Of a DNA stretch of 64,000 nt, positions 24,396-33,552 are shown one piece after another; position 1 is the first letter of the stretch, and every line of letters begins with the position of its first letter. Source of the stretch: SAR324 cluster bacterium. Its GTDB lineage: Bacteria > SAR324 > NAC60-12. Below the pieces are notes generated by a model. The model had not been told where the DNA came from. It worked only from the letters and a program-made list of their open reading frames with translations, and made no database searches. The translations under genes and the position numbers were made by a program. The stretch is taken from positions 1 through 64,000 of the forward strand of contig JADGAV010000017.1 of the NCBI GenBank assembly GCA_015231825.1. Reading direction: 5' to 3'.

Positions 24396-25119
24396 ATGTC
24401 TGTAAATATTCATTTGCAGATTCCGACCAATGAGCCGATTCTTTGAGCCTGATCCGAAATTTTTCAAATCGAGAGATAGAAGAAGCCTCGTTGTATTCCG
24501 TTGCAGGAAACGTCAATTGCGGGATAAAATAACTTTTTCGTGTAAAGACCCCAAAAAAGGTAAATACATCCAAGCACAATATAAAGAGATCCAGTTCACA
24601 AATCAATTGCATCTGTGCCAAGTACTGCTGAGCAATGAGTTCCAAATCCTCATGTTGTGGAGTTACCGATGCAAAAGCAGTCCGTTTCAAAAAATGGTTT
24701 TCATGACAAAGAACATAAAAAATATAATCTTCCCATCTCCCACTTCCAGAACTTGATCCGTCGGTTTGCTGAACCCAATCGCCTAACGCTTCATAAAATA
24801 AATAATAGCTTTTTAACAATCCATCCGGTTTTCGTTCCTGCCTTCCTAACCAGGACAAAATTTCAAAATGCAGCTCTTCCTGCTCATTTTGATTGAGCCT
24901 CTGCCAACTCCATAACAAAATTTTTTCGGTTTGAATTAAAAATTGAAGGTAATGCTTTCCTGGTTTCTGGTTTAACCAAAGACTGCGGAATGGTAGTGTA
25001 TAACACGCTTCCAATACAGGAATAACCTGCTGAAGCAATCGGGAAACTTCAATTTTTAAAGATTCGGTCGTCTTCGACTGAAAAGATGCTTCAATCAAGA
25101 TTTTTTTTGAAAAATTCAT
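24388..25119 (-). CDS. Protein of unknown function, 243 residues
   Basis: A largely helical, probably cytoplasmic protein. I see conserved-looking aromatic patches (CYTLPFRSLWLNQKPGKHY, RWEDYIFYVLCHENHFLKR) but no motif that I can name. Its ATG directly follows the TAA of the upstream kinase gene in the same frame (TAA-ATG), with AGAGGG about ten bases ahead, so the two are certainly one transcript and probably translationally coupled. The product may act with the kinase. The 3' end overlaps xseA on the other strand by eight bases. Confidence 0.6.
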   Translation of the reverse strand: MNFSKKILIEASFQSKTTESLKIEVSRLLQQVIPVLEACYTLPFRSLWLNQKPGKHYLQFLIQTEKILLWSWQRLNQNEQEELHFEILSWLGRQERKPDGLLKSYYLFYEALGDWVQQTDGSSSGSGRWEDYIFYVLCHENHFLKRTAFASVTPQHEDLELIAQQYLAQMQLICELDLFILCLDVFTFFGVFTRKSYFIPQLTFPATEYNEASSISRFEKFRIRLKESAHWSESANEYLQTFK

Positions 25120-26190
25120 TTATGGAGAACCCTCTATTTTTTGATAAAGAGAGGAAACCCGACACAGGTTTTCGTCCTGCTTCCAATCATTGAAAAGTGA
25201 TTTTAAATAGTGGAATGATTTCAACTCAATCCGATTATCCAGCAGTTCAAAAATTTCATGGATTGTTTTTGGAACCCCTTCCAGAAAACGCAACTTTCCC
25301 TTTTTTGCAGACAAAAATCCATAAGTCCCCAATGAGCGCAAACGGCGTATCAGGACAAAGTGATAAAAATCTTTAAAAAATTCAGTTCGGGACAAACGAA
25401 GCCGCGGATTCAATTCTTCAAGATAGAAGTCAATCAATAAATTGCGCAATTCATCGTTAAGACCTGAAGCTGAAGCATAGAGCAAACTGGCAAGATCGTA
25501 ATGAATCGCTCCGCGGCACCCCATTTGGTAATCAATAAAAAAGGGCTCCTGGTCTTTCCACATAATATTTCGAGACTGAAAATCATAATAAACAAAAGTT
25601 TTTCTCTCTACTTCCTCTAAATGCACAACTAAATTTTCCAAATCTTGATTGATTCCGTCACTGACAGGATAATGACCAGCAAAAACACTCCAAAAGCATC
25701 TTTTGAAATATTCAGTATCCCTTATAAAAACTTTATAGTTCAATACTTGATCCCGGAAACAAAATGCGTAATCAAGCCCAAAATGTCCTTCAAACTGAAT
25801 TCTAGGTAACCAATATAAAACCTTCTGATAGGCATTCAAAATGGCTGAATAGTCAATGCTTTTGGAACTCCTCCACTGCGGCAGCAAATCTGCCAATGAG
25901 AAATCTCCTAAGTCCTCCAATATATAACATTCGACCTTCGAATCCGATAAGTAGATTTTTGGTACAGGAATCCCACATTTTGAAAAATGTTCTGACAAAA
26001 AAATGAAGGCTTGATTTTCGGCTACATTCGAATTAGTAACGCCAATCCACGAATTTCGTCCCTTCCGAAAGCGGTAAATTCGCCGATCTGAACCATCCCC
26101 TTTCAGTAACTCCGGATTCGAGATCCCTCCACCAGAATACTGCATTGCCAATGAAACCAGAGAATCCAACAATTTTTTAGCTCCTTTCAT
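25120..26190 (-). CDS. AmgK-like sugar kinase / APH-fold phosphotransferase
   Basis: A 356-residue aminoglycoside-phosphotransferase-fold protein of the group that includes the amino-sugar kinase AmgK (cell-wall recycling). GDGSDRRIYRF (31-41) matches the N-terminal glycine loop, YILEDLGDFSLADLL is the hinge, DFQSRNIMW (203-211) the catalytic loop and FFIDYQMGCRGAIHYDLASLLYA (217-239) the metal-binding segment. The usual HxD begins with Tyr201 here (YYDFQSRN), but catalytic Asp203, Asn208 and Asp220 are kept, so activity is still possible. N-acetylmuramate or N-acetylglucosamine as substrate is inferred from family likeness only. Confidence 0.78.
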   Translation of the reverse strand: MKGAKKLLDSLVSLAMQYSGGGISNPELLKGDGSDRRIYRFRKGRNSWIGVTNSNVAENQAFIFLSEHFSKCGIPVPKIYLSDSKVECYILEDLGDFSLADLLPQWRSSKSIDYSAILNAYQKVLYWLPRIQFEGHFGLDYAFCFRDQVLNYKVFIRDTEYFKRCFWSVFAGHYPVSDGINQDLENLVVHLEEVERKTFVYYDFQSRNIMWKDQEPFFIDYQMGCRGAIHYDLASLLYASASGLNDELRNLLIDFYLEELNPRLRLSRTEFFKDFYHFVLIRRLRSLGTYGFLSAKKGKLRFLEGVPKTIHEIFELLDNRIELKSFHYLKSLFNDWKQDENLCRVSSLYQKIEGSP

Positions 26191-26248
26191 GTGAGCTGAA
26201 ATCTTCCGAATTGATTTATTTCAACCCGGGTAACTACCAAGCAAATTC

Positions 26249-26275
26249 TTGACAAAGCAACTGCTTACCTAATAG
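26249..26275 (+). promoter_or_regulatory. Possible promoter of the M1-like/barrel gene
   Basis: A perfect -35 hexamer TTGACA (26249-26254) is followed by TAATAG (26270-26275) at a short 15-base spacing, about 85 bases before the ATG at 26363. It is the only consensus-like pair in this divergent gap. Confidence 0.4.
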
Positions 26276-26362
26276 AGTTGCCAGTCTGACATTGCTCTCT
26301 AAGCCATACGTTTCGGGCCAAAAAGAAATCACCTTCTCAACCAATTCTATTCGTCATCATAC

Positions 26363-29188
26363 ATGTCAAATTATTTCTCAAAAGGGAAATGGATATTTTT
26401 CCTTTTGTTTACAGTTGCTTTCCTGCAAATTACAGTGACTTCCGGATTTAGCACGCCTTTCCCCCATTATCAAATTGAAGTCGAATATCAACCAGAAAAC
26501 AAACGTATCAAAGGAACGGCAAGCATCTCGTTTTCAGCGAATCACTACCCTTCTGATCATTTGTTGTTTGCTCTACCCATGAATCGATTTCTGGATTCAG
26601 ACACAAGAGGACCGCGAAAAATTCTCCAGACTCCAATTTTCTCTCTGGATGAATTTAAAAAAATCGAAGATGATCCTTTGTTCCCCAATGGATTTGATCA
26701 TGGACAAACTATTATTCACTCTGTCACGGACCGGGAAGGAAAGCCAATTTCCTATCAAATCGTTGAAAATCAGGACATCGTGGTTGGTTTCAGTACACAA
26801 AATGGGCTGCTATCCGTTCAATTGGATCACCCTCTTTCTCAATCCTCACTTGTTATACATTTTGAAACCATATTACCAGCACGTTTTCTGGATGGACTCG
26901 TCGAAACAGAACTGACGGCAATTGAATGGCACCCCCAACTGCTTCAATTTGCAAACAATGCCTGGAATACAGATTTAATGACTCCGTCTCCAGGGACTTA
27001 TGAAGTGACTTGGAAATCCAAACAGGAAGGCACCCTTATCACCACAACTGGAGCTCACCAAACCAAATCAAACCAGGCTGTTGTACTTAGTCATTCTCAA
27101 CGTCCATTAAAATATTTCCCTTTGGTTTTTTCACCTGAATATCATGAAGTTTCCTCTAACGAATTCGCTTCCGTGCATTCGTATTTTCTGGAAGATGACA
27201 AGCGGCGAGCCACACTGCTGGCACGCTGGGGGGAAGAATTTATTAACTTTGCTTCAACAGAATACGACCTTTCTCTTCCATGGAAACAAATCTTTGTCAT
27301 TGAAATTAGAGGGAATCATGAACAGATTCAGGTATTCAACAATCTGGTGCTGGTCACCACTCCACACTACAAGAGAACAGAATTTCTAGATCGTCGGGTG
27401 GTCGGATTTTTTTCACGAGGATTGGGAGAGCTCTGGTTTGGTGAAACGGTATGGCACAATTTGGATTCTCAGTTTTGGCTAAGCCGTGGGCTCGGTGCCT
27501 TTCTCAGCTTAAAATTTTATGCCTCGAAATATGGGCCGGATGCAGGTATTTTCGATTTTATTGACTGGTTGAATCCTCGCTACCGAGAACATTTTAATGA
27601 GAGCATGGCACAAAATATCAAAACAGAACTTCAACAACCCATCATTTCTTCAATCCAGAAAAGCAGCACAAAACACTCTGAAACACGAATTCTCCTACGG
27701 ACCTCTACTTACAAAGCTGCACTGGTAGTATCAATGTTAGAGTACCTTGTCGGGAAAGACGTTTTTCGGAATGGCTTCAAACATTTCTTTAACGAATATC
27801 AGTATGAATTGGCTACCGAGAACGATCTCCGGCAATCCATGGAACTATATTACGGAAAACGCCTGGATTGGTTCTTTCAACAATGGTTTCATACCACGAA
27901 AGAGCTGGACTATGCTTTGGGACCCGTCATTGAAGAATCTTTACCAGACGGCCAAAATAAAATCGAAATTTCAATCCGTCAAATTTCTTCGGGGGTGATG
28001 CCGGTTGATGTCAAATTGACCACTCAAGATGGAAGCATATTTCTAAAACGGACCAGCGGCTTCCAAAAAGAAGAAAAATTGACATTCTTTACTGAATCGC
28101 AATTCAGTGAAGTTTCACTCGATCCAGATGAAAATCTCCTTGAGTTGTCAAGAACAAACAATCACTCTGAAACTTATTTAAGAATTCGACCCGCATTTGA
28201 CTGGAAAAAACGCCGGGAAGTTATGAGTTTATTGATTCCACGGGTAGGAAGCAATGCAATCGATGGAAATCAAGTAGGAATCGAATCCAATAATTCCCTT
28301 CCTCAAAATTACTCTCTTTTAGCAACCATGGGATATGGGACCAAAAACAAGCAATTCCTCTATATTTTCAAGATTTCAAAAAACCAGTTTATACTTTCAA
28401 ACGTATCTTGGACGCTGGAATTTTCTCAACTTGGAGGAGTCATTTCCAGAGGCATAAGCTTAAATTACAACAGTCCAAGTCATAAAGAACGACTGTCCTA
28501 CACGGGAACCATCGAACTTGACCAGGAAACCGTTTACAAAACATCTGAGGATAAAAAAGAGAAGAATGATGAAGAAGCCCCCGAAGAATCGGGTGATACC
28601 AGTAATTTTGCGTTAGTCCATACGGGACAAATAGGTTTTAAAAATCTTTATTTCCCTTCATGGTCCATTCGTGTTGAGCAGCCTTTGATAGAATTAGGTG
28701 CCGATTTCACTTACACACTGATGCAGTCCAGATTGATGCATTTACTCAATGTCGGGCATAAACAAAGAATCCGCTGGACCTGGATATATGCTTCTACAAT
28801 CGGGGATTCCCCGTTACAGAAGAAACATCAGCTCGGCAGTCCACAAGTTCTGCGAGGATATCCGCAACGCACGATTCTACGAGATGATCAATTACTCGCC
28901 TCGCGACTGGATTACGAATTCCCACTGGTCAACAATCCATGGTGGGGAAATATTTCCTCACTAGGAATCCAGGGAATCTTGTTCTTTGACATTGGGAAAG
29001 TATGGAAAGATAACGACCATTTTGAAAAATCTCGACAACGCCAAGATGTGGGAATGGGTTTCCAATGGGGAATTGATACAGTCGCTCTTTTTCAAGTCCC
29101 CTTCAAAATTGAACTGGCCTACCCCTTCGGTGATTCAGAATTCAAAAAACCTCAATTTGTACTTGCTGGTGCATTGAGTTTTTTCTGA
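26363..29188 (+). CDS. Inactive M1-peptidase-like protein fused to an Omp85-like barrel
   Basis: A 941-residue exported protein. A signal peptide (about 1-30) precedes an M1-aminopeptidase-like N-domain (HYQIEVEYQPENKRIKGTAS) and catalytic-like domain. At the zinc site the family has HExxH-x18-E followed by WFG; here RGLGE (352-356) precedes LWFG, and Arg375 stands exactly where the distant Glu belongs, so all three zinc ligands and the catalytic Glu are replaced. From about 600 the sequence is beta-rich, with LRGYPQR at 830-836 like the RGF/Y motif of Omp85/D15 barrels, and ends in Phe-Phe as outer-membrane proteins do. I infer a non-enzymatic surface or periplasmic domain held by an outer-membrane barrel. 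Confidence 0.78.
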   Translation: MSNYFSKGKWIFFLLFTVAFLQITVTSGFSTPFPHYQIEVEYQPENKRIKGTASISFSANHYPSDHLLFALPMNRFLDSDTRGPRKILQTPIFSLDEFKKIEDDPLFPNGFDHGQTIIHSVTDREGKPISYQIVENQDIVVGFSTQNGLLSVQLDHPLSQSSLVIHFETILPARFLDGLVETELTAIEWHPQLLQFANNAWNTDLMTPSPGTYEVTWKSKQEGTLITTTGAHQTKSNQAVVLSHSQRPLKYFPLVFSPEYHEVSSNEFASVHSYFLEDDKRRATLLARWGEEFINFASTEYDLSLPWKQIFVIEIRGNHEQIQVFNNLVLVTTPHYKRTEFLDRRVVGFFSRGLGELWFGETVWHNLDSQFWLSRGLGAFLSLKFYASKYGPDAGIFDFIDWLNPRYREHFNESMAQNIKTELQQPIISSIQKSSTKHSETRILLRTSTYKAALVVSMLEYLVGKDVFRNGFKHFFNEYQYELATENDLRQSMELYYGKRLDWFFQQWFHTTKELDYALGPVIEESLPDGQNKIEISIRQISSGVMPVDVKLTTQDGSIFLKRTSGFQKEEKLTFFTESQFSEVSLDPDENLLELSRTNNHSETYLRIRPAFDWKKRREVMSLLIPRVGSNAIDGNQVGIESNNSLPQNYSLLATMGYGTKNKQFLYIFKISKNQFILSNVSWTLEFSQLGGVISRGISLNYNSPSHKERLSYTGTIELDQETVYKTSEDKKEKNDEEAPEESGDTSNFALVHTGQIGFKNLYFPSWSIRVEQPLIELGADFTYTLMQSRLMHLLNVGHKQRIRWTWIYASTIGDSPLQKKHQLGSPQVLRGYPQRTILRDDQLLASRLDYEFPLVNNPWWGNISSLGIQGILFFDIGKVWKDNDHFEKSRQRQDVGMGFQWGIDTVALFQVPFKIELAYPFGDSEFKKPQFVLAGALSFF

Positions 29189-29191
29189 TTT

Positions 29192-30253
29192 TTATTCTTG
29201 GATCATCAGTACTTTTTGATTTTCTCCCAACCGAATTCGGATTGAATTCTTCTGAATTTGAATTAGCTCGCCATCCAAAATTGCTGCTCCTTCCTGCAAG
29301 ATGTATTCTTGCTGACCATCACGAAAAAACGCAAAAAGACCCTCTGAGGTCTTCACAATTCCCGTCAAAATAGGGAATTTTTCCTTGATGATGCTCGAAT
29401 TGATACGGACATTTTGCCATGAACTGTTCGCTTCCCCGTTGGTATTTTTATCTTTTGTAACGTTCCTTTCCTGCAAAATTCGAGATTTTTGAACAGCAGG
29501 TTTTTTTTTGGTAGAAAGTCGTTTGCTGACCGATTTTTTTCTGGGAACCTTTCTCTGTAACTTTTTATCAGTCTTTTTTAAGACTAACTTTTTTTGAATA
29601 GTTTTGGCCTCACTTTTATTGAAAGCCTGATTTGGCGGATGGTGAGACGATTTTAATTTCGATTGTAAGCTGGGTTCCTTGTTTTTGACTATCTCATCAA
29701 ATAAAATATTCGCATTCGTCGGAGAAGCTCTGGAATGCCGACGCGGATTGTGCCGCAATTCAGAATTGGTTTTCTCTTTCGCTACAATGGTAGATTTTGA
29801 GAATCGGCTGGCTTTCAAATTAGCAGTAGGAACGGCTTGCTGTTTTTCTACTTTATTCTCTTCATACTCAGTTTTTTGACTATTCTTCAGAATTTTTTTA
29901 TTTGCCTGAATATTTTTTTTTACTATTTTCTGGACGGGTGTAGGTTTTGCCAGTGAAAGATCCCGTTTTGTTTCCTTTTTGTTTCTTTTTGATTGGGCAT
30001 GTTGTTTGTGTTCAAATTTCCCGGATTTGTTCGTAGACTGCTGTATCCGGGACGGTTCTTTCACTGGAATCGTCAAAGATGGGAACTTCGCGGAATCATT
30101 TATTTCTAACGGTGGCAAAGGATTGAATGATGGGGACTGTGGCAGCAAGCTAGAAAATGGATTGCGAACAATTGTCTCCTGTTGCCCATAACTCGTGCCG
30201 AGCCCAATCAAAAACATGGCGGTCACGCAAACAAAAAATTCAATTCTCTTCAT
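29192..30253 (-). CDS. PilP/GspC-like protein with long basic linker
   Basis: Likely a periplasmic component of a type IV pilus or type II secretion platform. A signal or membrane segment (about 5-23) precedes the Pro-rich NPFSSLLPQSPSFNPLPPL. About 230 residues very rich in Lys, Arg, Ser and Asn follow (60-285), and the end (about 295-353) is a beta domain, LTGIVKTSEGLFAFFRDGQQEYILQEGAAILDGELIQIQ, that resembles the homology region of PilP and GspC. PilP normally has about 170 residues, so the basic linker is unusual. Last gene after the PilO-like gene. No secretin gene follows; the neighbour is convergent, three bases away. Confidence 0.62.
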   Translation of the reverse strand: MKRIEFFVCVTAMFLIGLGTSYGQQETIVRNPFSSLLPQSPSFNPLPPLEINDSAKFPSLTIPVKEPSRIQQSTNKSGKFEHKQHAQSKRNKKETKRDLSLAKPTPVQKIVKKNIQANKKILKNSQKTEYEENKVEKQQAVPTANLKASRFSKSTIVAKEKTNSELRHNPRRHSRASPTNANILFDEIVKNKEPSLQSKLKSSHHPPNQAFNKSEAKTIQKKLVLKKTDKKLQRKVPRKKSVSKRLSTKKKPAVQKSRILQERNVTKDKNTNGEANSSWQNVRINSSIIKEKFPILTGIVKTSEGLFAFFRDGQQEYILQEGAAILDGELIQIQKNSIRIRLGENQKVLMIQE

Positions 30254-30322
30254 TTTTTGAATATCCTGCTAACTTTACCAAGACTTTCCTGATTAAGAAA
30301 TTGGGAATTTTCTCTAAAAAAT

Positions 30323-30895
30323 TCAGTCGGACTGACGCCTATAAACACTGAGGTCCATTTGAATTTGTAAGCGAGGATCCTGGCTGCTTAACCTTCTGTT
30401 TACTATATCCAATTTGCGAATATTAACTAAAAACGGCAAAATTTCGACTTGATTTACAAATTCCAACAACTGGTGGTAATATCCTTCCAATTCAAGATGG
30501 ATTACTAACTCTACATAGTGCTCAAATTGAGTTTCTGGAGCAACAACTTGTCGCATTAGCTGAAGCTGGCTTTTCCGAATGGTGTCAAACAAATGCGAAG
30601 TGATCTTTCCGATTTCCCACTTCAGGGGAATAGCTTGATCCATAATGAAAATCTTCTCCTCCATCTGGATCGTCTGTTCTTCAAACTGCGATTGATAAAG
30701 TTGGTACTGTTTAAGCGCCTTCAACTCGGTTGAAATTTTGTGAAATCGACGCTCCAATTTATCTTGACGGCTTAGCACGGGGTTTAGTTCCAGATTGTAA
30801 AACAGAAGCGACAAGAAGATCCCCATCAAAAGAATCAATAGCCAGTGCTGATTCGACACGTCGTGAAAAATTCGACTTTTAGGGATTTTTGACAT
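30323..30895 (-). CDS. PilO/GspM-like inner-membrane protein
   Basis: A 190-residue bitopic membrane protein: short cytoplasmic N-terminus, one membrane helix (about 18-38, WLLILLMGIFLSLLFYNLEL), a coiled coil (about 42-85) and a ferredoxin-like periplasmic domain (FEHYVELVIHLELEGYYHQLLEFVNQVEILPFLVNIRKLDIVNR). This is the PilO layout; GspM is similar. It overlaps the upstream PilMN-like gene by 17 bases and precedes the PilP-like gene, the canonical M-N-O-P order. Confidence 0.75.
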   Translation of the reverse strand: MSKIPKSRIFHDVSNQHWLLILLMGIFLSLLFYNLELNPVLSRQDKLERRFHKISTELKALKQYQLYQSQFEEQTIQMEEKIFIMDQAIPLKWEIGKITSHLFDTIRKSQLQLMRQVVAPETQFEHYVELVIHLELEGYYHQLLEFVNQVEILPFLVNIRKLDIVNRRLSSQDPRLQIQMDLSVYRRQSD

Positions 30896-32144
30896 TTTCT
30901 ACATTTAATTCTATATGCAAAACAAATTTGACCACATCCCGCTGATTCAATTGGCTCATTTGCTGGGATTTCAAGAAAACCTGGTCAATCATCGGAGTTT
31001 GCTCCAAATGTTCCAATACTTGTGGAATTAGGGATGTTTCCAACGCCACTAAATTCAATTCTAGGCTTTGTTCCTGATAGGATAATTTTTCTATCCAGAC
31101 GGAGGCACTCATGGAACCAATCAACTGTTCCAAGATTTTTTTAACCATTACTGACGAATCTTTCAAATGTTGATAAATCGTCCCTACCTGAATAAAATGC
31201 TCCTGTTGTTCAGTGTACGCTTTGAATTGATTAATTTTTGTTTGGTCTTCTTTAATTCTTTGAAGTGATTTATTGAGGTTTTGCTGCAGTTCCCGATTAT
31301 TTTCTATGGCAGAATAATCCCAGACAATCAAACCGATCATGATGAATATCCATCCAATGACTCCAATCCACCTCCATTGATTTTTCCAAGAAATTTCCGG
31401 TTTTTCCCACCAAAAAGGATTCTTGATGTGTTTGGCATTTCCTTTCCAATGCTGGGCAATGGAAAAAATAGAGATATGAGTGCTGCTATCCAGTTGATCA
31501 GGAAAGCATTTACTTAGATGGAGAGAGTGGATTTCGGAGCTGGAAACGCTGAAGTAATCTTCAATAATCTTTTCGTTTACTTCCTTAGATTCCGAACCCG
31601 GTATTAGGGTTATTTTTTGAAGAAGATCTTCCCGCTTTTCAATGAAAGCTACTTGATTCAATCCATAAAACAAAATTTTTTCTGAGGTATTCCCAAATAT
31701 TTCAGAAACGCAAGCATAAAGTAGAGGAATCGGTTCCACATTGCCCCTCTTTTGTTTCCGCAAGTCTTCCAAAAGCTCAACGGTTCGAGGAGGCAGTGAC
31801 GCACAAAACAAACCTTTTTTATTTTTTTCGAAGACATCAAATAAACAAACACCAATTTTTGAAAACTGTTCCGGGTTGGAATAATGAAATCCTAATAAAT
31901 TTCGACTATAACGAATTGCATCAACTCGAGACAGCGGAATGATCGTTTGAAATGTTAAAAGTATCCAGGGGAACTCCAGGAATAACACAATTTTGGAACA
32001 TCGCAATTTAGCACATTTTTCAACGATAGAGGAGGGAGTCAGTATTTTAGATTCAGATTTCAGATGGATGATCTTTTCCTCGAAAACAATCCAAACCTCC
32101 TTTCCTCCCGCGATGACGTAGCAAACTGATTTCCGTCTCAACAT
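30879..32144 (-). CDS. PilM-PilN fusion, GspL-like platform protein
   Basis: The first 250 residues look like a degenerate actin-like cytoplasmic domain (VWIVFEEKIIHLKSESK, IPLLYACVSEIFG), the place of PilM or the GspL cytoplasmic part. One membrane helix follows (about 257-277, WIGVIGWIFIMIGLIVWDYSA), then a coiled coil and a periplasmic ferredoxin-like domain (SASVWIEKLSYQEQSLELNLVALE) typical of PilN. Thus one 421-residue chain replaces PilM plus PilN, as GspL does in type II secretion. It recruits the assembly ATPase in known systems; that ATPase and the PilC/GspF protein are not in this window. Confidence 0.7.
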   Translation of the reverse strand: MLRRKSVCYVIAGGKEVWIVFEEKIIHLKSESKILTPSSIVEKCAKLRCSKIVLFLEFPWILLTFQTIIPLSRVDAIRYSRNLLGFHYSNPEQFSKIGVCLFDVFEKNKKGLFCASLPPRTVELLEDLRKQKRGNVEPIPLLYACVSEIFGNTSEKILFYGLNQVAFIEKREDLLQKITLIPGSESKEVNEKIIEDYFSVSSSEIHSLHLSKCFPDQLDSSTHISIFSIAQHWKGNAKHIKNPFWWEKPEISWKNQWRWIGVIGWIFIMIGLIVWDYSAIENNRELQQNLNKSLQRIKEDQTKINQFKAYTEQQEHFIQVGTIYQHLKDSSVMVKKILEQLIGSMSASVWIEKLSYQEQSLELNLVALETSLIPQVLEHLEQTPMIDQVFLKSQQMSQLNQRDVVKFVLHIELNVENVKNP

Positions 32145-32185
32145 TTTGTGAACCAGTCATTGAATCGGATTAGAATGAGAAATTG

Positions 32186-32629
32186 TCAGAACAACGGATT
32201 GTCTGCTTTTTTGAGCAAATCTTTTTCCAATTTATGGACCTCTAAAACTGTATGAATCCAAGTGAGCACTTGCTGGACAAATTTTCCACCGACTTTCATT
32301 TTTGCTCCAATTTCTTTGAGATATTCGGCTTCCTGTTGTGAAAATTTACCATCCACAATAGTAATTTGTGCGAGATTCATCAGCAATCTTGCTGCCAGTC
32401 TATGATTTATTTCTAAATACCCTAACGGCGGGCAAATCCGTTCTTTGACCTGACTCACCAAGTCATTGATTTCCTCTTCATTTTCCAAAAAACCAATTGC
32501 TTCCTTCAAATATTCCATTTCAGATTTATCTACAATTCCATCAACTACAATAATTCCCGTAATTGCTCGAGCCAGCCACTTTTTCTGATCACTTGATAAG
32601 GCAGCAAGTAAATCCCTGTCGATATGCAT
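32186..32629 (-). CDS. TerB-like domain protein
   Basis: A 147-residue all-helical cytoplasmic protein. The TerB pattern 'VDGxxxxxExxxL' appears twice, as VVDGIVDKSEMEYLKEAI (27-44) and IVDGKFSQQEAEYLKEIG (92-109), matching the internal duplication of tellurite-resistance TerB domains. Such domains bind metal ions or partners; the exact role is unknown. It lies between the prepilin peptidase and the PilMN-like gene, 41 bases before the latter. Confidence 0.72.
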   Translation of the reverse strand: MHIDRDLLAALSSDQKKWLARAITGIIVVDGIVDKSEMEYLKEAIGFLENEEEINDLVSQVKERICPPLGYLEINHRLAARLLMNLAQITIVDGKFSQQEAEYLKEIGAKMKVGGKFVQQVLTWIHTVLEVHKLEKDLLKKADNPLF

Positions 32630-32688
32630 GTTGGTTCCTACTTCAATGTGAAAAATTTATTTATTGCTCAGATCCGGAGATTTCTAAT

Positions 32689-32717
32689 TTGTCTGCTTTG
32701 CTACGCAAAGCAGACAA
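32689..32717. terminator. Strong 12-bp hairpin between prepilin peptidase and TerB genes
   Basis: TTGTCTGCTTTG (32689-32700) and CAAAGCAGACAA (32706-32717) are perfect complements around a five-base loop. On the minus strand it lies 64 bases after the prepilin peptidase stop and 60 bases before the TerB start. The T-run is weak on both sides, so it may be a partial terminator or an RNA-processing or stability element within the operon. Confidence 0.55.
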
Positions 32718-32781
32718 GAAGAATTATTTATCTGTAATGAAATAGAGATCCTCACTCTTCGGTACACTTACTGTACTTTTT

Positions 32782-33552
32782 TCAAAATAAGAAAGGAAAC
32801 CCAGGGAACGATTTAATATAATAGACAATTCCACCTCCAAGACATAGAAACGGGGCAAATGGAATCCGCGAACTTGCCAATGGACGATTGTTCAGAATCA
32901 AAATTCCTCCCCCAACCAACAATCCTCCCAAAGCAGCAATCAAAACCGTCATGCTCAATGATTCCCAACCCGTCCAGAGTGCTATCACTCCGATGACAGC
33001 TGCGTCCCCGTCTCCGAGCCCTTGCCTCCTTCGCAGGGTTTCATAGAAAAACCCAATGAAATAGAAGGCACCAGCCGCAATACACATGCTGCCAAAATGA
33101 TATAACAAAGAATGAAAATCAAACCATGCTAACCAAAGCAACCTTAGAGCAACTGTCAATACTATCACCCGCGGTTCGATCAACATTACATTCCAGTCAA
33201 TGAATGTAATCACGATCATTGCATATACAAAAACGAGATCAATCACTATCTGGGAAGCTTCTTCTCGAAAAAAAAAAACCAGTAGCGTTCCTGAGACAGT
33301 GGATATCTCGATCCACAATGGCTGAGCGGGAAGAGGTTTTCGACAAGAAGAACAGCGTCGATGAACAAGAAAAAATCCCAATACTGGAATACGAGTGATC
33401 AGCGACAGCTTTTTCTGGCAGGACGAACACTGAAGTGGAGGATCCCACAATTTTTTGTCTTCAGGCATCCGACTAACGCAACGAATGAGAACCGGGCTCA
33501 TCAGGCTGCTTATTATGACCGCAAGGGCAACTTCAGTCAACATTGCTATCAC
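32782..33552 (-). CDS. Prepilin peptidase / N-methyltransferase (A24 family)
   Basis: A membrane aspartic protease that cleaves and usually N-methylates type IV prepilins and pseudopilins. Two CxxC pairs of the cytoplasmic zinc loop are present (CSSC at about 42-45 and CSSC at about 70-73). The two catalytic Asp sites are TFIDWNVMLIEPR (about 116-128) and GLGDGDAAVIG (about 177-187), the second matching the GxGD motif. About seven to eight membrane segments fit the 256 residues. The ATG overlaps the FecR-protein stop by four bases. Together with the PilM-P-like genes it marks a pilus or secretion system. Confidence 0.92.
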   Translation of the reverse strand: MIAMLTEVALAVIISSLMSPVLIRCVSRMPEDKKLWDPPLQCSSCQKKLSLITRIPVLGFFLVHRRCSSCRKPLPAQPLWIEISTVSGTLLVFFFREEASQIVIDLVFVYAMIVITFIDWNVMLIEPRVIVLTVALRLLWLAWFDFHSLLYHFGSMCIAAGAFYFIGFFYETLRRRQGLGDGDAAVIGVIALWTGWESLSMTVLIAALGGLLVGGGILILNNRPLASSRIPFAPFLCLGGGIVYYIKSFPGFPFLF

